From positions 3,574,270-3,638,269 of the forward strand of contig OZ020265.1 of assembly GCA_963971285.1 (NCBI GenBank): 64,000 nt of DNA. Direction: 5' to 3'. Shown piece by piece: positions 12,848 through 23,100 of this stretch. The position numbers were made by a program, and so were the translations under genes. Source of the stretch: Astropecten irregularis. Taxonomy: Eukaryota > Echinodermata > Asteroidea > Paxillosida > Astropectinidae. The notes under the pieces are model-generated. The model was not told where the DNA came from. It ran no database searches and saw only the letters and a program-made list of their open reading frames with translations. The number at the start of each line of letters is the position of its first letter. Position 1 is the first letter of the stretch.

Positions 12848-13639
12848 CTGCCCGTTAAAAACAAACAAAATTAGTTAAATTTTGAGTTAAATAATCAAGT
12901 TTAGTGCAGCAATTCTGACAAACAGCATTAAACATCATACATCAACATAAACATCACACGGAATGATCGTGAGTACAAATAAATATGAGCACTGCATTTC
13001 AGCCTTGTCCGTCCCTGACATTGTGAAAAGAGATGGAGCAATTTTCAAGCAGATTTGCGATGTCTTTGTTGTTATCAAGTGCATTTCTTATGACTGTGCA
13101 AGTTTAAAACTGGGCCATGGGCAATTTTGAATTAAACATTCATTTGGGATTTTTTAACTGAGGCTTCAGTTAGGCCTAGGTTAAAAACGATGGACACAGC
13201 CTCACAGGTTTTCTTTAAAAACAAGTCACTTCAGACAAAATGTCTGATTGCGTAGGTTCAAAGATTGCGCTCAACATTATCACTGGGGACATTTTCGGCA
13301 CAAGTAGAACTAGGCCTAGAAGTACTACCATGTCCCGTGAAGTACAAATTTTTTCTGTGTACAAAATGTCAAATGTTATGGGATTCTCTTGGGCGCTAGA
13401 CCGACCACCAACCCCAAAAATTAAAAAAGGGAGTTCAGCACCCCAGTAACTGGGTCTACTGTGAACCATTTCCCATTAGTTACTCGGTAACAGGTCAACT
13501 CGCCTCCTAGCCGACTCGCCTCTTACCGACTTGCCCCTTACCAACTCGCCTCCTCCCCGACTCGCCCCCCATCCCCGACTCGCCCCCCTCCCCGACTCGC
13601 CCCCTGGCCGACTTTTGTGTTTTTTTCATTAGCACAATG

Positions 13640-14080
13640 TTTTTGAGGGGGGGAGGGGGGTTTTTACCGATGCGTACGGCATGCGTACAGGGGGGGAGGG
13701 GGGGTTAAGGCCAATGCGTACCGTACGCAAACGAAAATTTTGCATAGCATTATCGCGCGAAAAGAGAGGTAAAAAATGTGAAAAAAGCACCGGGATTGTT
13801 TTGTTTTTTCCTTTTTTTCTTATTCAACATGATAAAAAATAGTAAAATCCATCTGTAAATGTATAAAAACCTGACTTTAGTCTTTCATTTCAGAATTTGA
13901 AAGTGACGTCCCAATAACGGTACCGGCCCGGATTACGGTGACATTCTAATAAAATGCTAAAGCAAGGGACCACGAGAAGTGAAAAACCTAATGTGGAATG
14001 CGTATGCGTACAGGGGGGAGGGGGGGTTGGGACCACTGCGTACGCCTTGCGTACAGAGGGGGAGGGGGGGGGTCAAAAAA
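13640..14080 (+). repeat. G-rich repeat units (GGGGGGGAGGGGGGG)
   Basis: Three or four copies of a unit pairing GCGTAC with a run such as GGGGGGGAGGGGGGG occur at 13646-13706 and 14008-14078. The runs could form G-quadruplexes. They lie inside foldback element A and are not coding. Confidence 0.6.
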
Positions 14081-14231
14081 GTCTGCATTTCGTGCGTACG
14101 TACTTTATGGACGGCCCCTAATGTGCTTTCACTGTCAGCAACTGTTTTGTCACAAAAACCAGTTCTGTACCATCCCTTTAAGTTGCATTTTTTGAAATGT
14201 TGATGTTTTTGGTTCTGCGAAGGAAATATTG

Positions 14232-14747
14232 GCGATTGTGGGTTTACGGGATCCCAAAACACATTGATTTTTTTGGCTCTGAACTAACTTCTACTCCTCA
14301 AAAATGATACTTTTGACTTTCAGCAAATGTTCCTAGGTCCTTAAAAGCCTACATTGAAGAAATTTGTTAAACATTTCAGGGTTAAAATTCAATTTTCTTA
14401 CGCGCTTCTTGTAAACTTTAAAACAGACCGTCTGATCGCGTGAGGCCATTTTTTCTGGTCTGATTAGTCTAGTGCCCAGACCCAACAGACCACGAGTCCT
14501 CAAAATGTCAGAGTGGAAACCAGACTATTCTCGTCTGCGGCCGTCCGTGCGGCGGTGAAATGGTACAATCTTGGTTACCGTTTTTACCCCATAATTTCCC
14601 TCAAAAATCAAAGCCCTGCCCTCTTTCCAAAAATTTAAGCTTGGTAATATAGAGGAGGAGACCAACAAAGCATATGTAGGTAAGTTACTTTTCAAAAAGA
14701 AGTTTCCTTTCCTTTATAGTTTTAGGACCCGTAAAGCTACAATCCCC
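14232..14747. mobile_element. Nested repeat element, GATTGTGGG ends
   Basis: The left end GCGATTGTGGGTTTACGGGA and the right end (ACCCGTAAAGCTACAATCCC) are inverted. The interior shares long stretches with 16817-17822 (AAATGTTCCTAGGTCCTTAA, ACCGTTTTTACCCCATAATT), so it is a diverged member of the same family. Non-coding; it sits inside foldback element A. Confidence 0.55.
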
Positions 14748-15059
14748 GAAATATTATTGCTTGAACTGCAATCGAACCGGGAGTTTGTGTGTGGACTTTG
14801 TGAATTGTTCGTACTAAATTATCAAATGTTTGACATAAACACAATTAGTAGGCCTTCCATAGGGTCAAAAGCATTTCGGTATTAATTATGATGCATAACT
14901 ATCTTCACATTTTGCATCTCATTTTGGAATAAATTAGGGAACGTGTTGGCCAGGGGGCGAGTCAGTCAGGGGGCGAGTTGGCAAGGGGGCGAGTTGGTAA
15001 GGGGGAGTCGGACAGGGGGCGAGTTGACTTGTAATCAGTTACTCTGCATAGCCTAGGCT

Positions 15060-15340
15060 AGTTAACAAATTGAGGAAAGAATTCCACTGACGGCCATCAC
15101 TTGTGCACAAACCTATGGGACCGACAGAGGGCGTTTTGAGAAAAATGGCTACCGCAGCATTTGAAGTGTATAATATTGTAGGTCAAAAAACCCTGAAAAT
15201 CTCACTTTTTAGATAAGCTACACCAGTTTTCACTCCTGAGATTGAAGTTCACCATGACTTGCAATTTGCATCCAATAAGTTAACTCTTGTAGGAAATAAC
15301 CCTGTTTCCGTCATGGCCGCCAGTGGAATTCTTTCCCAAA
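15060..15340. repeat. Dispersed repeat, family R1 (copy 1)
   Basis: It contains AGGGCGTTTTGAGAAAAATG, ATAAGTTAACTCTTGTAGGA and CAGTGGAATTCTTTCCCAAA, which recur in the same or inverted order at 34560-34985, 41575-42345 and 48485-48900. The family is non-coding and its ends cannot be fixed here. Confidence 0.6.
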
Positions 15341-16042
15341 TTGAATTAGCCTACTTACATTTTAAACTGATTTTTTCCAGACATGAATATTTGCCACTAC
15401 GTTATGATCGTGATGTAGGCCTAAGCATCAACTTCTTCTTGACTTTTCTCCTAGATCAGTAACAATCAATACTTGTAGTGGCAGTGGAACTGGAAATTCC
15501 AGTGCACGTGCAGAGCTCTGCAGTTCTGGCTCGGCCTCTCCTCGCCGACGGGGCCGAATTGCAAAAACTTGGGAAAAGAAGAGGACAAAAAGAAGAAGAG
15601 GCTATGACCTACTTCAAAAACACTTAAAAAATACTCAGGCCTGCGGCTTATGTTTGCCAACGTTGCAAGTGTTCAGTGTTTTATTTAGCATCAACAGCAC
15701 GCATCGATCACGCACCAACAACAATTGCCATGGGCGCATCCATGTTGGAAACACTGCATTGTGGGATACATTTTTGAGAGGATCACAAGGTGGCGCCCTT
15801 CCCTAGATCTTCAATTTACTGATTTACAATGTACACTCGGCTCAGCTCCTCGTTTGATATGCGCAACGCTATCCAACGCTTAGAAATAGAAGGCTTAAAT
15901 CCGACCTTAATGAAAGGGTTGTATCATCTAAATCGGCAGGCTAAGTTCTACTACGTGGTATAAAGACTTAAAAGTGATCCAGAATTTCACCGGAGTTAAA
16001 GGAGGTCATCGCCAAAAGAAGGGTATGTTAACGTAGGCCTAC

Positions 16043-16062
16043 TTATTTGCGTTCGTGGACAT
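16043..16062 (-). CDS. CWF19L1: Candidate first coding exon of CWF19L1
   Basis: The second coding exon starts in phase 2 with the codon end of a residue just before LVCGDVEG, where relatives have Lys or Arg. This 20-nt minus-strand segment starts ATG, is in phase 2, ends AA before a GT, and gives MSTNANK followed by LVCGDVEG, which fits the family. A CRE octamer lies about 100 bp upstream (16160-16167). The donor GTAGGC is not consensus, and other short ATG-GT combinations exist (for example 15712-15731), so this is a proposal only. Confidence 0.4.
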
Positions 16063-16139
16063 TCATTTCGTTAGTAACTTAGCCTAGGCACAGCGAAAAA
16101 TCCCTTACACGAATGGGCACGAAACGGCCGCAAGAGGGC

Positions 16140-16760
16140 GTCACGATCATCTCATTATGTGACGTCATCACACTGACCAAAAATGGAAGTTTTCATGAAT
16201 GAAACTGACGCGCATGGGCACATACTCAGCGATGCCCACTCTAACCATAGTTACTTCGACAGACCTCGCCACGATCTTTCGAATGGTACCAAAAACATAC
16301 AAATTTGTACATTTCTTCGACCTTTTGACCATTTTTGGTGGTGTCACCCGACGTTCGAGAACTCACGGACAGCGCGATCGTATTTGAACTTTGGTGAGCT
16401 GTATTTTTGTTGTCATTTTTCCGCGAAACCGCGCCACCGTCTGAGTGTGATTGTTGGTCGTTGAATATTTATATAACATGTGTTGGGTCTATTGGTTGTG
16501 TATGCTGAGAGCGCCACATGAATATGCATAGAATTGCATGGTCACCCGGAGATGTCGTACGGCCAACTGTTGATCGTTGCGTAGTCGTACACCGCGTGTG
16601 TTTGCATAGGCACATCGCGTGATGCGTGCTCCGTACGTGCCTGCAACGGCCCTGCGTGCGTGCGTAGCGAGTTGGGCCAGCACATGGTTTCCCTGACGTC
16701 ACGAGCACGGCCTCGCGCGTTGACCAATCAGCGCGGCGCTTTTCACACACGGCACTGTTT
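16140..16760. promoter_or_regulatory. Putative bidirectional promoter region of CWF19L1 and MFAP1
   Basis: This GC-richer block, without recognisable transposon sequence, holds two perfect CRE octamers TGACGTCA (16160-16167 and 16694-16701), a CCAATCAG box (16724-16731) and a TTTATATAA motif (16468-16476). It lies just upstream of the proposed CWF19L1 start codon and, on the other strand, upstream of MFAP1. Transcription start sites are not known; if MFAP1 starts here it needs a 5'-UTR intron ending at the acceptor before 20096. Confidence 0.45.
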
Positions 16761-16816
16761 CCATCCGTGTTACACTTACAGTACATATGGGGAATTTTTC
16801 GCTGTGCTAGGCCTAT

Positions 16817-17822
16817 GGGGATTGTGATAAGAAGGGATCCCCAAAACACTTTGATTATTTTACCTCTTAAATAGCTTCTAACGTTAGTTCTACTTTTGTT
16901 ACTTTTGACTTTCAGCAAATATTCCTGGGTCCTTAAAATGCCTATACTGAAAAAATTTGTGCAACATTTCAGTGTTAAAATGCAATTTTCTTACACGCTT
17001 CTTGCAAACTTGAAAATGGCCCGTCTGATCGCGTGAGGCCATTTTGTCTGGTCTGGTAAGTCTAGACTCTAGTGCCCAGACCCAAAATGTTCAAAATGTC
17101 AGAGTAGAAACCAGACTATTCTTGTCTGTGGCCGTGAAATGTTACCCCTTTGGGGGATTGTGATAAGAAGGGATCCCCAAACGCATTGATTAATTTAGCC
17201 CTTAAATAGCTTGTACTCCTCAAAAATGATACTTTTGACATTCAACAAATGTTCTAGGGTCCTTAAAAGCCTAGATTGAAGAAATTTCTGCAACATTTCA
17301 GTGTAAAAATGCAATTTTCTTACATGCTTCTTGCAAACTTGAAAACAGCCCATCTAATCGCGTGAGGCCATTTTGTCTGTTCTGGTTAGTCTAGTGCCCA
17401 GACTCAACAGATCAATAGTCTTCAAAATGTCAGAAGGCCATTTTCCTCATCACTTGACCAATCTCAGGGGTGGAAACCAGACTATTCTCATCTGCGACCG
17501 TCCGTGCGGCCGTGAAATGTTCCATCTGCGTTACCGTTTTTACCCCATAATTTCCCTCAAAAATCAAAGCCCTGCCCTCTTTCCACAAAATTAACCTTGC
17601 TAATAATGTAGAAGAGGACATCACCAAGGTATATTTAGGTTTTAAAGTAACGTTCAAAAAGTAGTTTTCCTTTCCTTTATAGTTTTGGGACCCGTCTTAT
17701 CACAATCCCCCATCTTTGTTACCGTTTTTACCCCACAATTTCCCTCAAAAATCAAAGCCTTGCCCTCTTTCCACAAAATTAACCTTGCTAATAATGTAGA
17801 AGACCCGCTTAGCACAATCCCC
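16817..17822. mobile_element. Nested pair of GGGGATTGTGATAAG elements
   Basis: The outer element starts GGGGATTGTGATAAGAAGGG at 16817 and ends with inverted CTTAGCACAATCCCC at 17822. An inner member of the same family (17153-17710) starts GGGGATTGTGATAAG and ends CTTATCACAATCCCC, splitting the outer copy. Both share the internal sequence ACCGTTTTTACCCCATAATT. Non-coding. Target duplications are not clear. Confidence 0.65.
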
Positions 17823-17851
17823 GTTAGGATATTAGGCCTACCATTGATTTT

Positions 17852-19180
17852 GGGTCATCTCATACCCAGGTTAACTCGTACCCAAGTTAAGTCGCATCCG
17901 AGTAAATTCGTACCCAAGTCAACTCGTACCCCAATGCAATACACGGGTTTACACCTTGGCGGCCATCTTAGATTTTGATCGCAACTTCAAAATGAGGCAC
18001 TTCCCTGCATGCGCACTTTTCGAAATGTAAACCCGTCCATTGTCGAAGACAATACATGAGTTTACACTTCGGCGGTATTGATCGCAACTTCAAAACGTGT
18101 AAACCCGTGTATTGTGCATAAAATCTTGTTCGTGTTGTTCCTCGAAGACCATGACATATATATTTTATTTTAGTGTTCTAATACTGTTGCCGTTCTTCAC
18201 TGTTTTCTCAAAAAGTGGACACCATTGGGACTGAAATTTTCACAGATGACTGTTATTGTATCTTTGGTAACGTGTACAAACAGGTCCGGTACCTACATGT
18301 ATAAAGGGAATAAAGCAACTTTTTATAAAGAAACTGAAGTACCTAAATATACGTTCGTGGTGTCATCTTCATTTATTAACAAGGTTAAATTTGTGGAAAG
18401 AGGATAGAGCTTTGATTTTTTAAGGAAATTATGGGGTAAAAACAGCAATGAAGACATGACTTTTCACGAACGAACGTAATGGCCGCTGACGCGCAGACGA
18501 GATATGGTCTACTCTAACGTTAGTGTCTGCTCTCATTGTGTGAACTTTAAACAAGTTGGTTGTAGGTACCAAACTAAACTTGACTAGCCAGACCAGATAA
18601 AATGGCCAACGGGCTGTTTTGAAGTTTGCTCAAACAGGTAAGAAAATTGCATTTTTATTCTGAAATCTGGGGTTTTAAGGACTCAGGAACATTTGCTGAA
18701 AGTGAATAACATAATTTTGGAACTGTAGAAACTATTAAGTTGTTTTATTCCCTTTTTAGCTATCGGACCTGTTTGTACACCGTTACCGTATCTTCCTCGA
18801 TATTTTTGCCAATAAATCTGTAATTTCTTTAACAAAAACCAAAGTATGATATTGCCTTTAATGTCTCTTTTAATTGAAAAAAATCCACATTTCAAAATTA
18901 TTATTTATCATTAGAGAACCCGTCTCCTAGTTGTAGTTTTATATTCATCTGAATTCATTCTTTTCATGAATGTCAATTTAATACACGTGCAGAGTATGAC
19001 AGTTTCAAAGTCTGTCAGCGGCGGCCACATGCCTTGTGCAATAATGGGGTACGACTTGACTTGGGTACTTGTTATGAGTTAACTTGGGTATGAGTTAACT
19101 TGCGTACGAGATGACCTAGGTATGAGTTGACTTGGGTGTCATTTTAGGGGTAGGACTTAACTTGGGTACGACTTGACCCA
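17852..19180. mobile_element. TU-like foldback element B
   Basis: The left array (17852-17935) and right array (19046-19180) are inverted and built from 16-bp units like GTACCCAAGTTAACTC. The ends TGGGTCATCTCATACCC and TGGGTCAAGTCGTACCC (read inward) match. I could not find a target duplication. The interior hosts a 180-bp insertion with ends AATACACGGGTTTACAC (17937-18117). No transposase frame. Confidence 0.6.
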
Positions 19181-20110
19181 TTTCGTCTGGCAGTGGTTAG
19201 AATCGCATGAGTAAGGGTTCACTAACGGGTACGATACCTTTTAACTTGGGAATAAAAACAACTTAATACTAGTTTCTACTGTTCCAAAATGATATTTTTG
19301 ACTTTCAGCAAATGTTCCCGAGTCCTTAAAACCCCAGATAGAAGAATTTTGTGCAACATTTCAGAGTAAAAATACAATTTTCTTACGCGCTCTTGTTGCG
19401 AACTTGAAAACAGCCTACGGCCATTTTGTCTGGTCAGGCTAGTCAAGTTTAGTCTGGTACCTACAACCAACATATCAAAAGTCCACACAATGAGAGCAGA
19501 CACTAGCGACCATGCGGTGTGCTATGCACGATGCATGGTTTGTTGCAGTCTGAATTATTAGACTTGTCTTTGTCCTTGGAATACTTGAGATGTGTTTTTT
19601 TTACGTACAATATACGTTGAATCAGTCGTGTGAGGGCGACGTGATTTTGCCTCCTCAGTTGAAACCGTTACTCGATTTGCATTCATATTTTTTAGCATTG
19701 CATTCAATTAAATTCAACAGTCATTCAGTTTAGTTTAGCCATGCAAAAAACATATTTGTACATGTACTTGACAACGGTATTCTTTTTTTTTGTACATAAG
19801 TGAGAGTGGTATTGATCTCTACTTTTCTGATGGCCACATTTTTTATCAGGGAAAGTTTTGCATGTGGTTTAAGCATTTAGCCATTTAAGCATGGAAGCGA
19901 CCGTACATTTTGCATGGACCCTATGATGTTTCTTTTAATCAGTTGTTGAAATATTGAACATATTTGCAGTTTTCAATTTGGAAATAGTAGTGTTGGCTTT
20001 TTCCAAAACCCTTTTTCGGTTTGTTTTTGTTGTGTCGATCAATTCCTTGATTGTTTACAATGTTCACACATGTTTTATATTTGTAATTCATTTAGAGAGT
20101 CTAGTCGTAC

Positions 20111-23100
20111 ATGATGGCAACTGCATCAGAGATAGCAGCAGCCAAGAATGCTCTCATCCAGTCAACGGCCGGGGCTATCCCCTTCCTCAATGAAAAGGGT
20201 AAGTACAACCTGTCTGAAACACTCCATGTATAGATTCAGTCTTGTGATTGGTTCAGAGCTTGTCACATGATATGTCATGTTTTTACTATAATGTACAAAA
20301 CTGCACGGTACCCAGACATTAGTGTACAGCGTGTACAGAACATACACTGTACATGTAGTAACATTCCCTGAACCCAAACAATAGCACTCCGTACTTGCAC
20401 TTAAAATAGCACACCGGATCTCAGACAAACATTGCAACCATGCAATTGGTGGTGGGTGTGCTTGTGTGCATGCATGGAGTACACTGCGTGTGTGAGTCAA
20501 TGTTTGTCTGATATCTGCGCACTGGCCAAAACACTCATGTGATATCATTAGTGCAGAGCGCTATTGTGCATCTGTGTCAAAGAGACTAAATAGGCCTTAT
20601 TATCTCTATGATATGTGTATACGAGAATGACAAACGTGTGTGAGGATAAAACTAGTCTGTCCTTTTCAGATTACATGACTGTGCATTGTTGCTCAATCCG
20701 GACTGTATCAATGTTACGTTAAATTCACAACACAAGTGTAGAAAATCCTTGACGTATGGGGTATTTGTATAATATTCTTAGCATTCCAGTACAATGGAAT
20801 GTATGTCATGCACCATACTTATCACAGTGATTTTTGAGAGGGATGGCAGAACTACACATAATTGTTATGTCCATTACTCAATCTTTAATGGAATGAATTT
20901 TAAAGCTAATAACATTTCCACCTGTTAAAAAGCCTTAAGAAGAAGAAAAGGGAAAAATATAGATCATTTAGGCAGTATATCTGGTTAATTTTGTTCTCTA
21001 AACTTGTTTACACACATCATTGACTTTGAAGTTTATCATAATTAAGAACTCTTTGTGATAAATGTTTACTATTAGGTGAGGTGAGCATGCAGAAAGTGAA
21101 AGTCAAGAGATATGTCACCGGAAAAAGGTAAGCATGGCTTCAGAAACAAATATAATATTAAAGAAAATGTCATTGAAAGTGAAAAAAAAAAAATTGACTG
21201 GAGCGCGATTCGAACCGGCAACCTCCTGAATACTGTACAGGCACTCTACCAACTGAGCCATCCAGCCCTACGTTGGTGGTGACCCCAATAGTCAATTATC
21301 TTTGTTTGTTTGGCAGTCAGAAGCAATGAAACCAGGCACACACCGCCATATCCCAAGGATCACTTCACCAATATGCGCAACAATGCTGCGCATATTAAAA
21401 GAAATGATAACATTGAGCCATCAGCTATCTGTGTTAAATGTCAGGGCTTATTGTTTGGAATGTGAAGTTCTTCATGGTTGCCATGCCAACAGTCAGACAG
21501 TGACTTTTATTTACAAGTGTTGGCAAATTCAGATTTTTACTTTGTATAGTACCCAGAGCAGTTTGAAAAGTTTTGTTGATGTGAACAAACATGAATTAGT
21601 TGCAGCAAGTCCTGTATGATTGACTGTTGACTGGGGACCATTAGAGAATACTTGCACACTGAGTATCACTGACATGAGATTTCATCTTTCCTGTATGCAA
21701 CACTCATCAAATACATTGAGTGTCTTAGTATTCACAGTGCCTGAACTGTAATTTTATGCTTCAAAATTACACTTCCCTTAAAATTGACTCGGACGTGTGG
21801 CTGTGAAGCATGAACAAATTACATTAGATTGAAATAGAATTTAATTTCTAAATTGGGTTGTTATAATTGCCAAATCTTTAATATTTGTAGTTTGCAATAT
21901 TTTTTTTTGAAGTACTGTGATAATGAAGTGACTCTTTGGTAAATGTCTTTGTGAATATATTGTTACCGTAGGCCAGACTATGCTCCAGATAGTAGCAGTG
22001 AGGATGAAGAGGCAGTGGAGGTACCATTCATGCGTAAATCTAAAGGTGCAGTTGGGACAGGAACCTCCATCAAGGAACCAGATGAAGTAGCAGACTCCAG
22101 GTTACGTCGTCTCAGGGAACGTCAACAAGAAAATGAAGGAGGAGACATTGTAGAAAGGTACACTTAATGCAAAGGGCGTGTATTGAATATTCTTTGTAAA
22201 TTTAGTCAAGGTGTGTCTTTTATAATCAAATTCACCTTATTGTTACAATAACATTTATACTACACGTCATTTCGACACGAATAATGTGCTTTGCTGTGCT
22301 ACCTTTTTGCATATGCTGGACTTATGTGTATGTAGAGCCTCAGCAGAATAAACTATCACAAATGCATGTTCTTTACTACAAATATGTGTCAATTATGTAC
22401 CAATTATGTTTAAACATTCCACTATGAACGGGTGGGATGCTATTTCAAATACTTTCTTTCACTGTTATTTCATCGTGTAGAATTGCCAGACATCGTCGTG
22501 TTCATGGTCCAGAGGTCTTAGATGAAGGTGAGTTGGAGCAAGAAGATGAAGAAGATGCAGATGAAGAACTTGAAAGCAGTGATGATGATTATGTCTCACG
22601 CCGTCGTCGACATGTTGTTCATCGGATGGAGGCGGAGGAGAGCAGTTCTGATGAGGAAGAAGAACTGGATGAAGAGGAGATAGAAAGACGGAGATCTTTG
22701 ATGAGGGAGAGGGCACGAGGGCGAGTAACAGTGAAGGAAGATGAAGAGCTGCTAGGGATGGAGGAAGATGATGATGTAGGAGATAAAGAAGGTGCAGGTG
22801 ATGATGAGGAAGAAGAAGAATCCGAGTATGAGGAGTATACTGACTCAGAGGAGGAATCAGGACCCAGGTTGAAACCAGTCTTTGTTGCAAGGTGGGTACA
22901 ACTAGTCAGACTAGAAATTCAGATCAATGTTTCCACTTCTAATATGTTTTATTTTAGAACTCAATTTTTGTTATTGAATATTTGCAGGTATTTGACAATC
23001 ATTTTACATTTGTTTTTTGTGTGGATGCTTTTGGATTCCTGATAATCTCAGACTCATTTTAATGAAGTCAAATCTTCATACCATGTTAGATAAGTATCAA

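Larger units (their letters stand above)
13486..15036. mobile_element. TU-like foldback element A (non-autonomous)
   Basis: The 1551-bp element is flanked by an 8-bp duplication AGTTACTC (13478-13485 and 15037-15044). The termini GGTAACAGGTCAACTCGCC and GATTACAAGTCAACTCGCC (read inward) match, and each end is an array of degenerate units of about 16 bp of the CCGACTCGCCCC type (13500-13615 and 14950-15025). This is the layout of sea urchin TU foldback transposons. It has no transposase. The interior carries G-rich units (13640-14075), the right end of a TTAA element near 14110-14190 and a nested element at 14232-14747. Confidence 0.75.
12848..16042. other. Region between CWF19L1 exon 2 and proposed exon 1
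   Basis: If the proposed first exon is right, this is the first intron of CWF19L1. It holds a dispersed repeat at 13200-13480 (inverted copy at about 49760-49960), foldback element A (13486-15036), a repeat at 15060-15340 shared with 34560-34985 and 41575-42345, and about 500 bp (15345-15850) of unclear sequence. The plus strand at 15450-15790 is open in one frame and encodes a basic stretch (RRRGRIAKTWEKKRTKRRRG) without a start codon; I do not call it a gene. Confidence 0.5.
16063..20110. other. Region between the two gene starts
   Basis: Besides the promoter-like block, this 4-kb stretch is filled with repeats: the nested element pair at 16817-17822, foldback element B (17852-19180) with a small inverted-repeat insertion (17937-18117), and inverted fragments of the 14232-type family at 18490-18720 and 19270-19510. 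The final 600 bp (19520-20110) look unique and AT-rich; a splice acceptor TTCATTTAG sits just before the MFAP1 start codon. Confidence 0.55.

Noticed and set aside
13240-13449. 69-aa plus-strand frame
   Set aside because: Part of a dispersed repeat with an inverted copy at about 49760-49960 whose frame is not conserved.
15450-15790. Basic open frame (RRRGRIAKTWEKKRTKRRRG)
   Set aside because: No start codon, no clear donor, no recognised domain; possibly a chance open frame near a promoter.
16183-16464. Plus-strand 93-aa frame starting MEVFMNETDAHG
   Set aside because: Looks somewhat protein-like, but it lies in the putative promoter, has no recognisable domain and overlaps another frame; treated as chance.
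16469-16918. Minus-strand 149-aa open frame
   Set aside because: It covers the GC-rich promoter-like block and a repeat end; no domain, low-complexity Arg/Thr-rich composition, no splice support.
22465-22890. Minus-strand 141-aa frame rich in His, Leu and Pro
   Set aside because: Antisense shadow of the acidic exon 4 of MFAP1.
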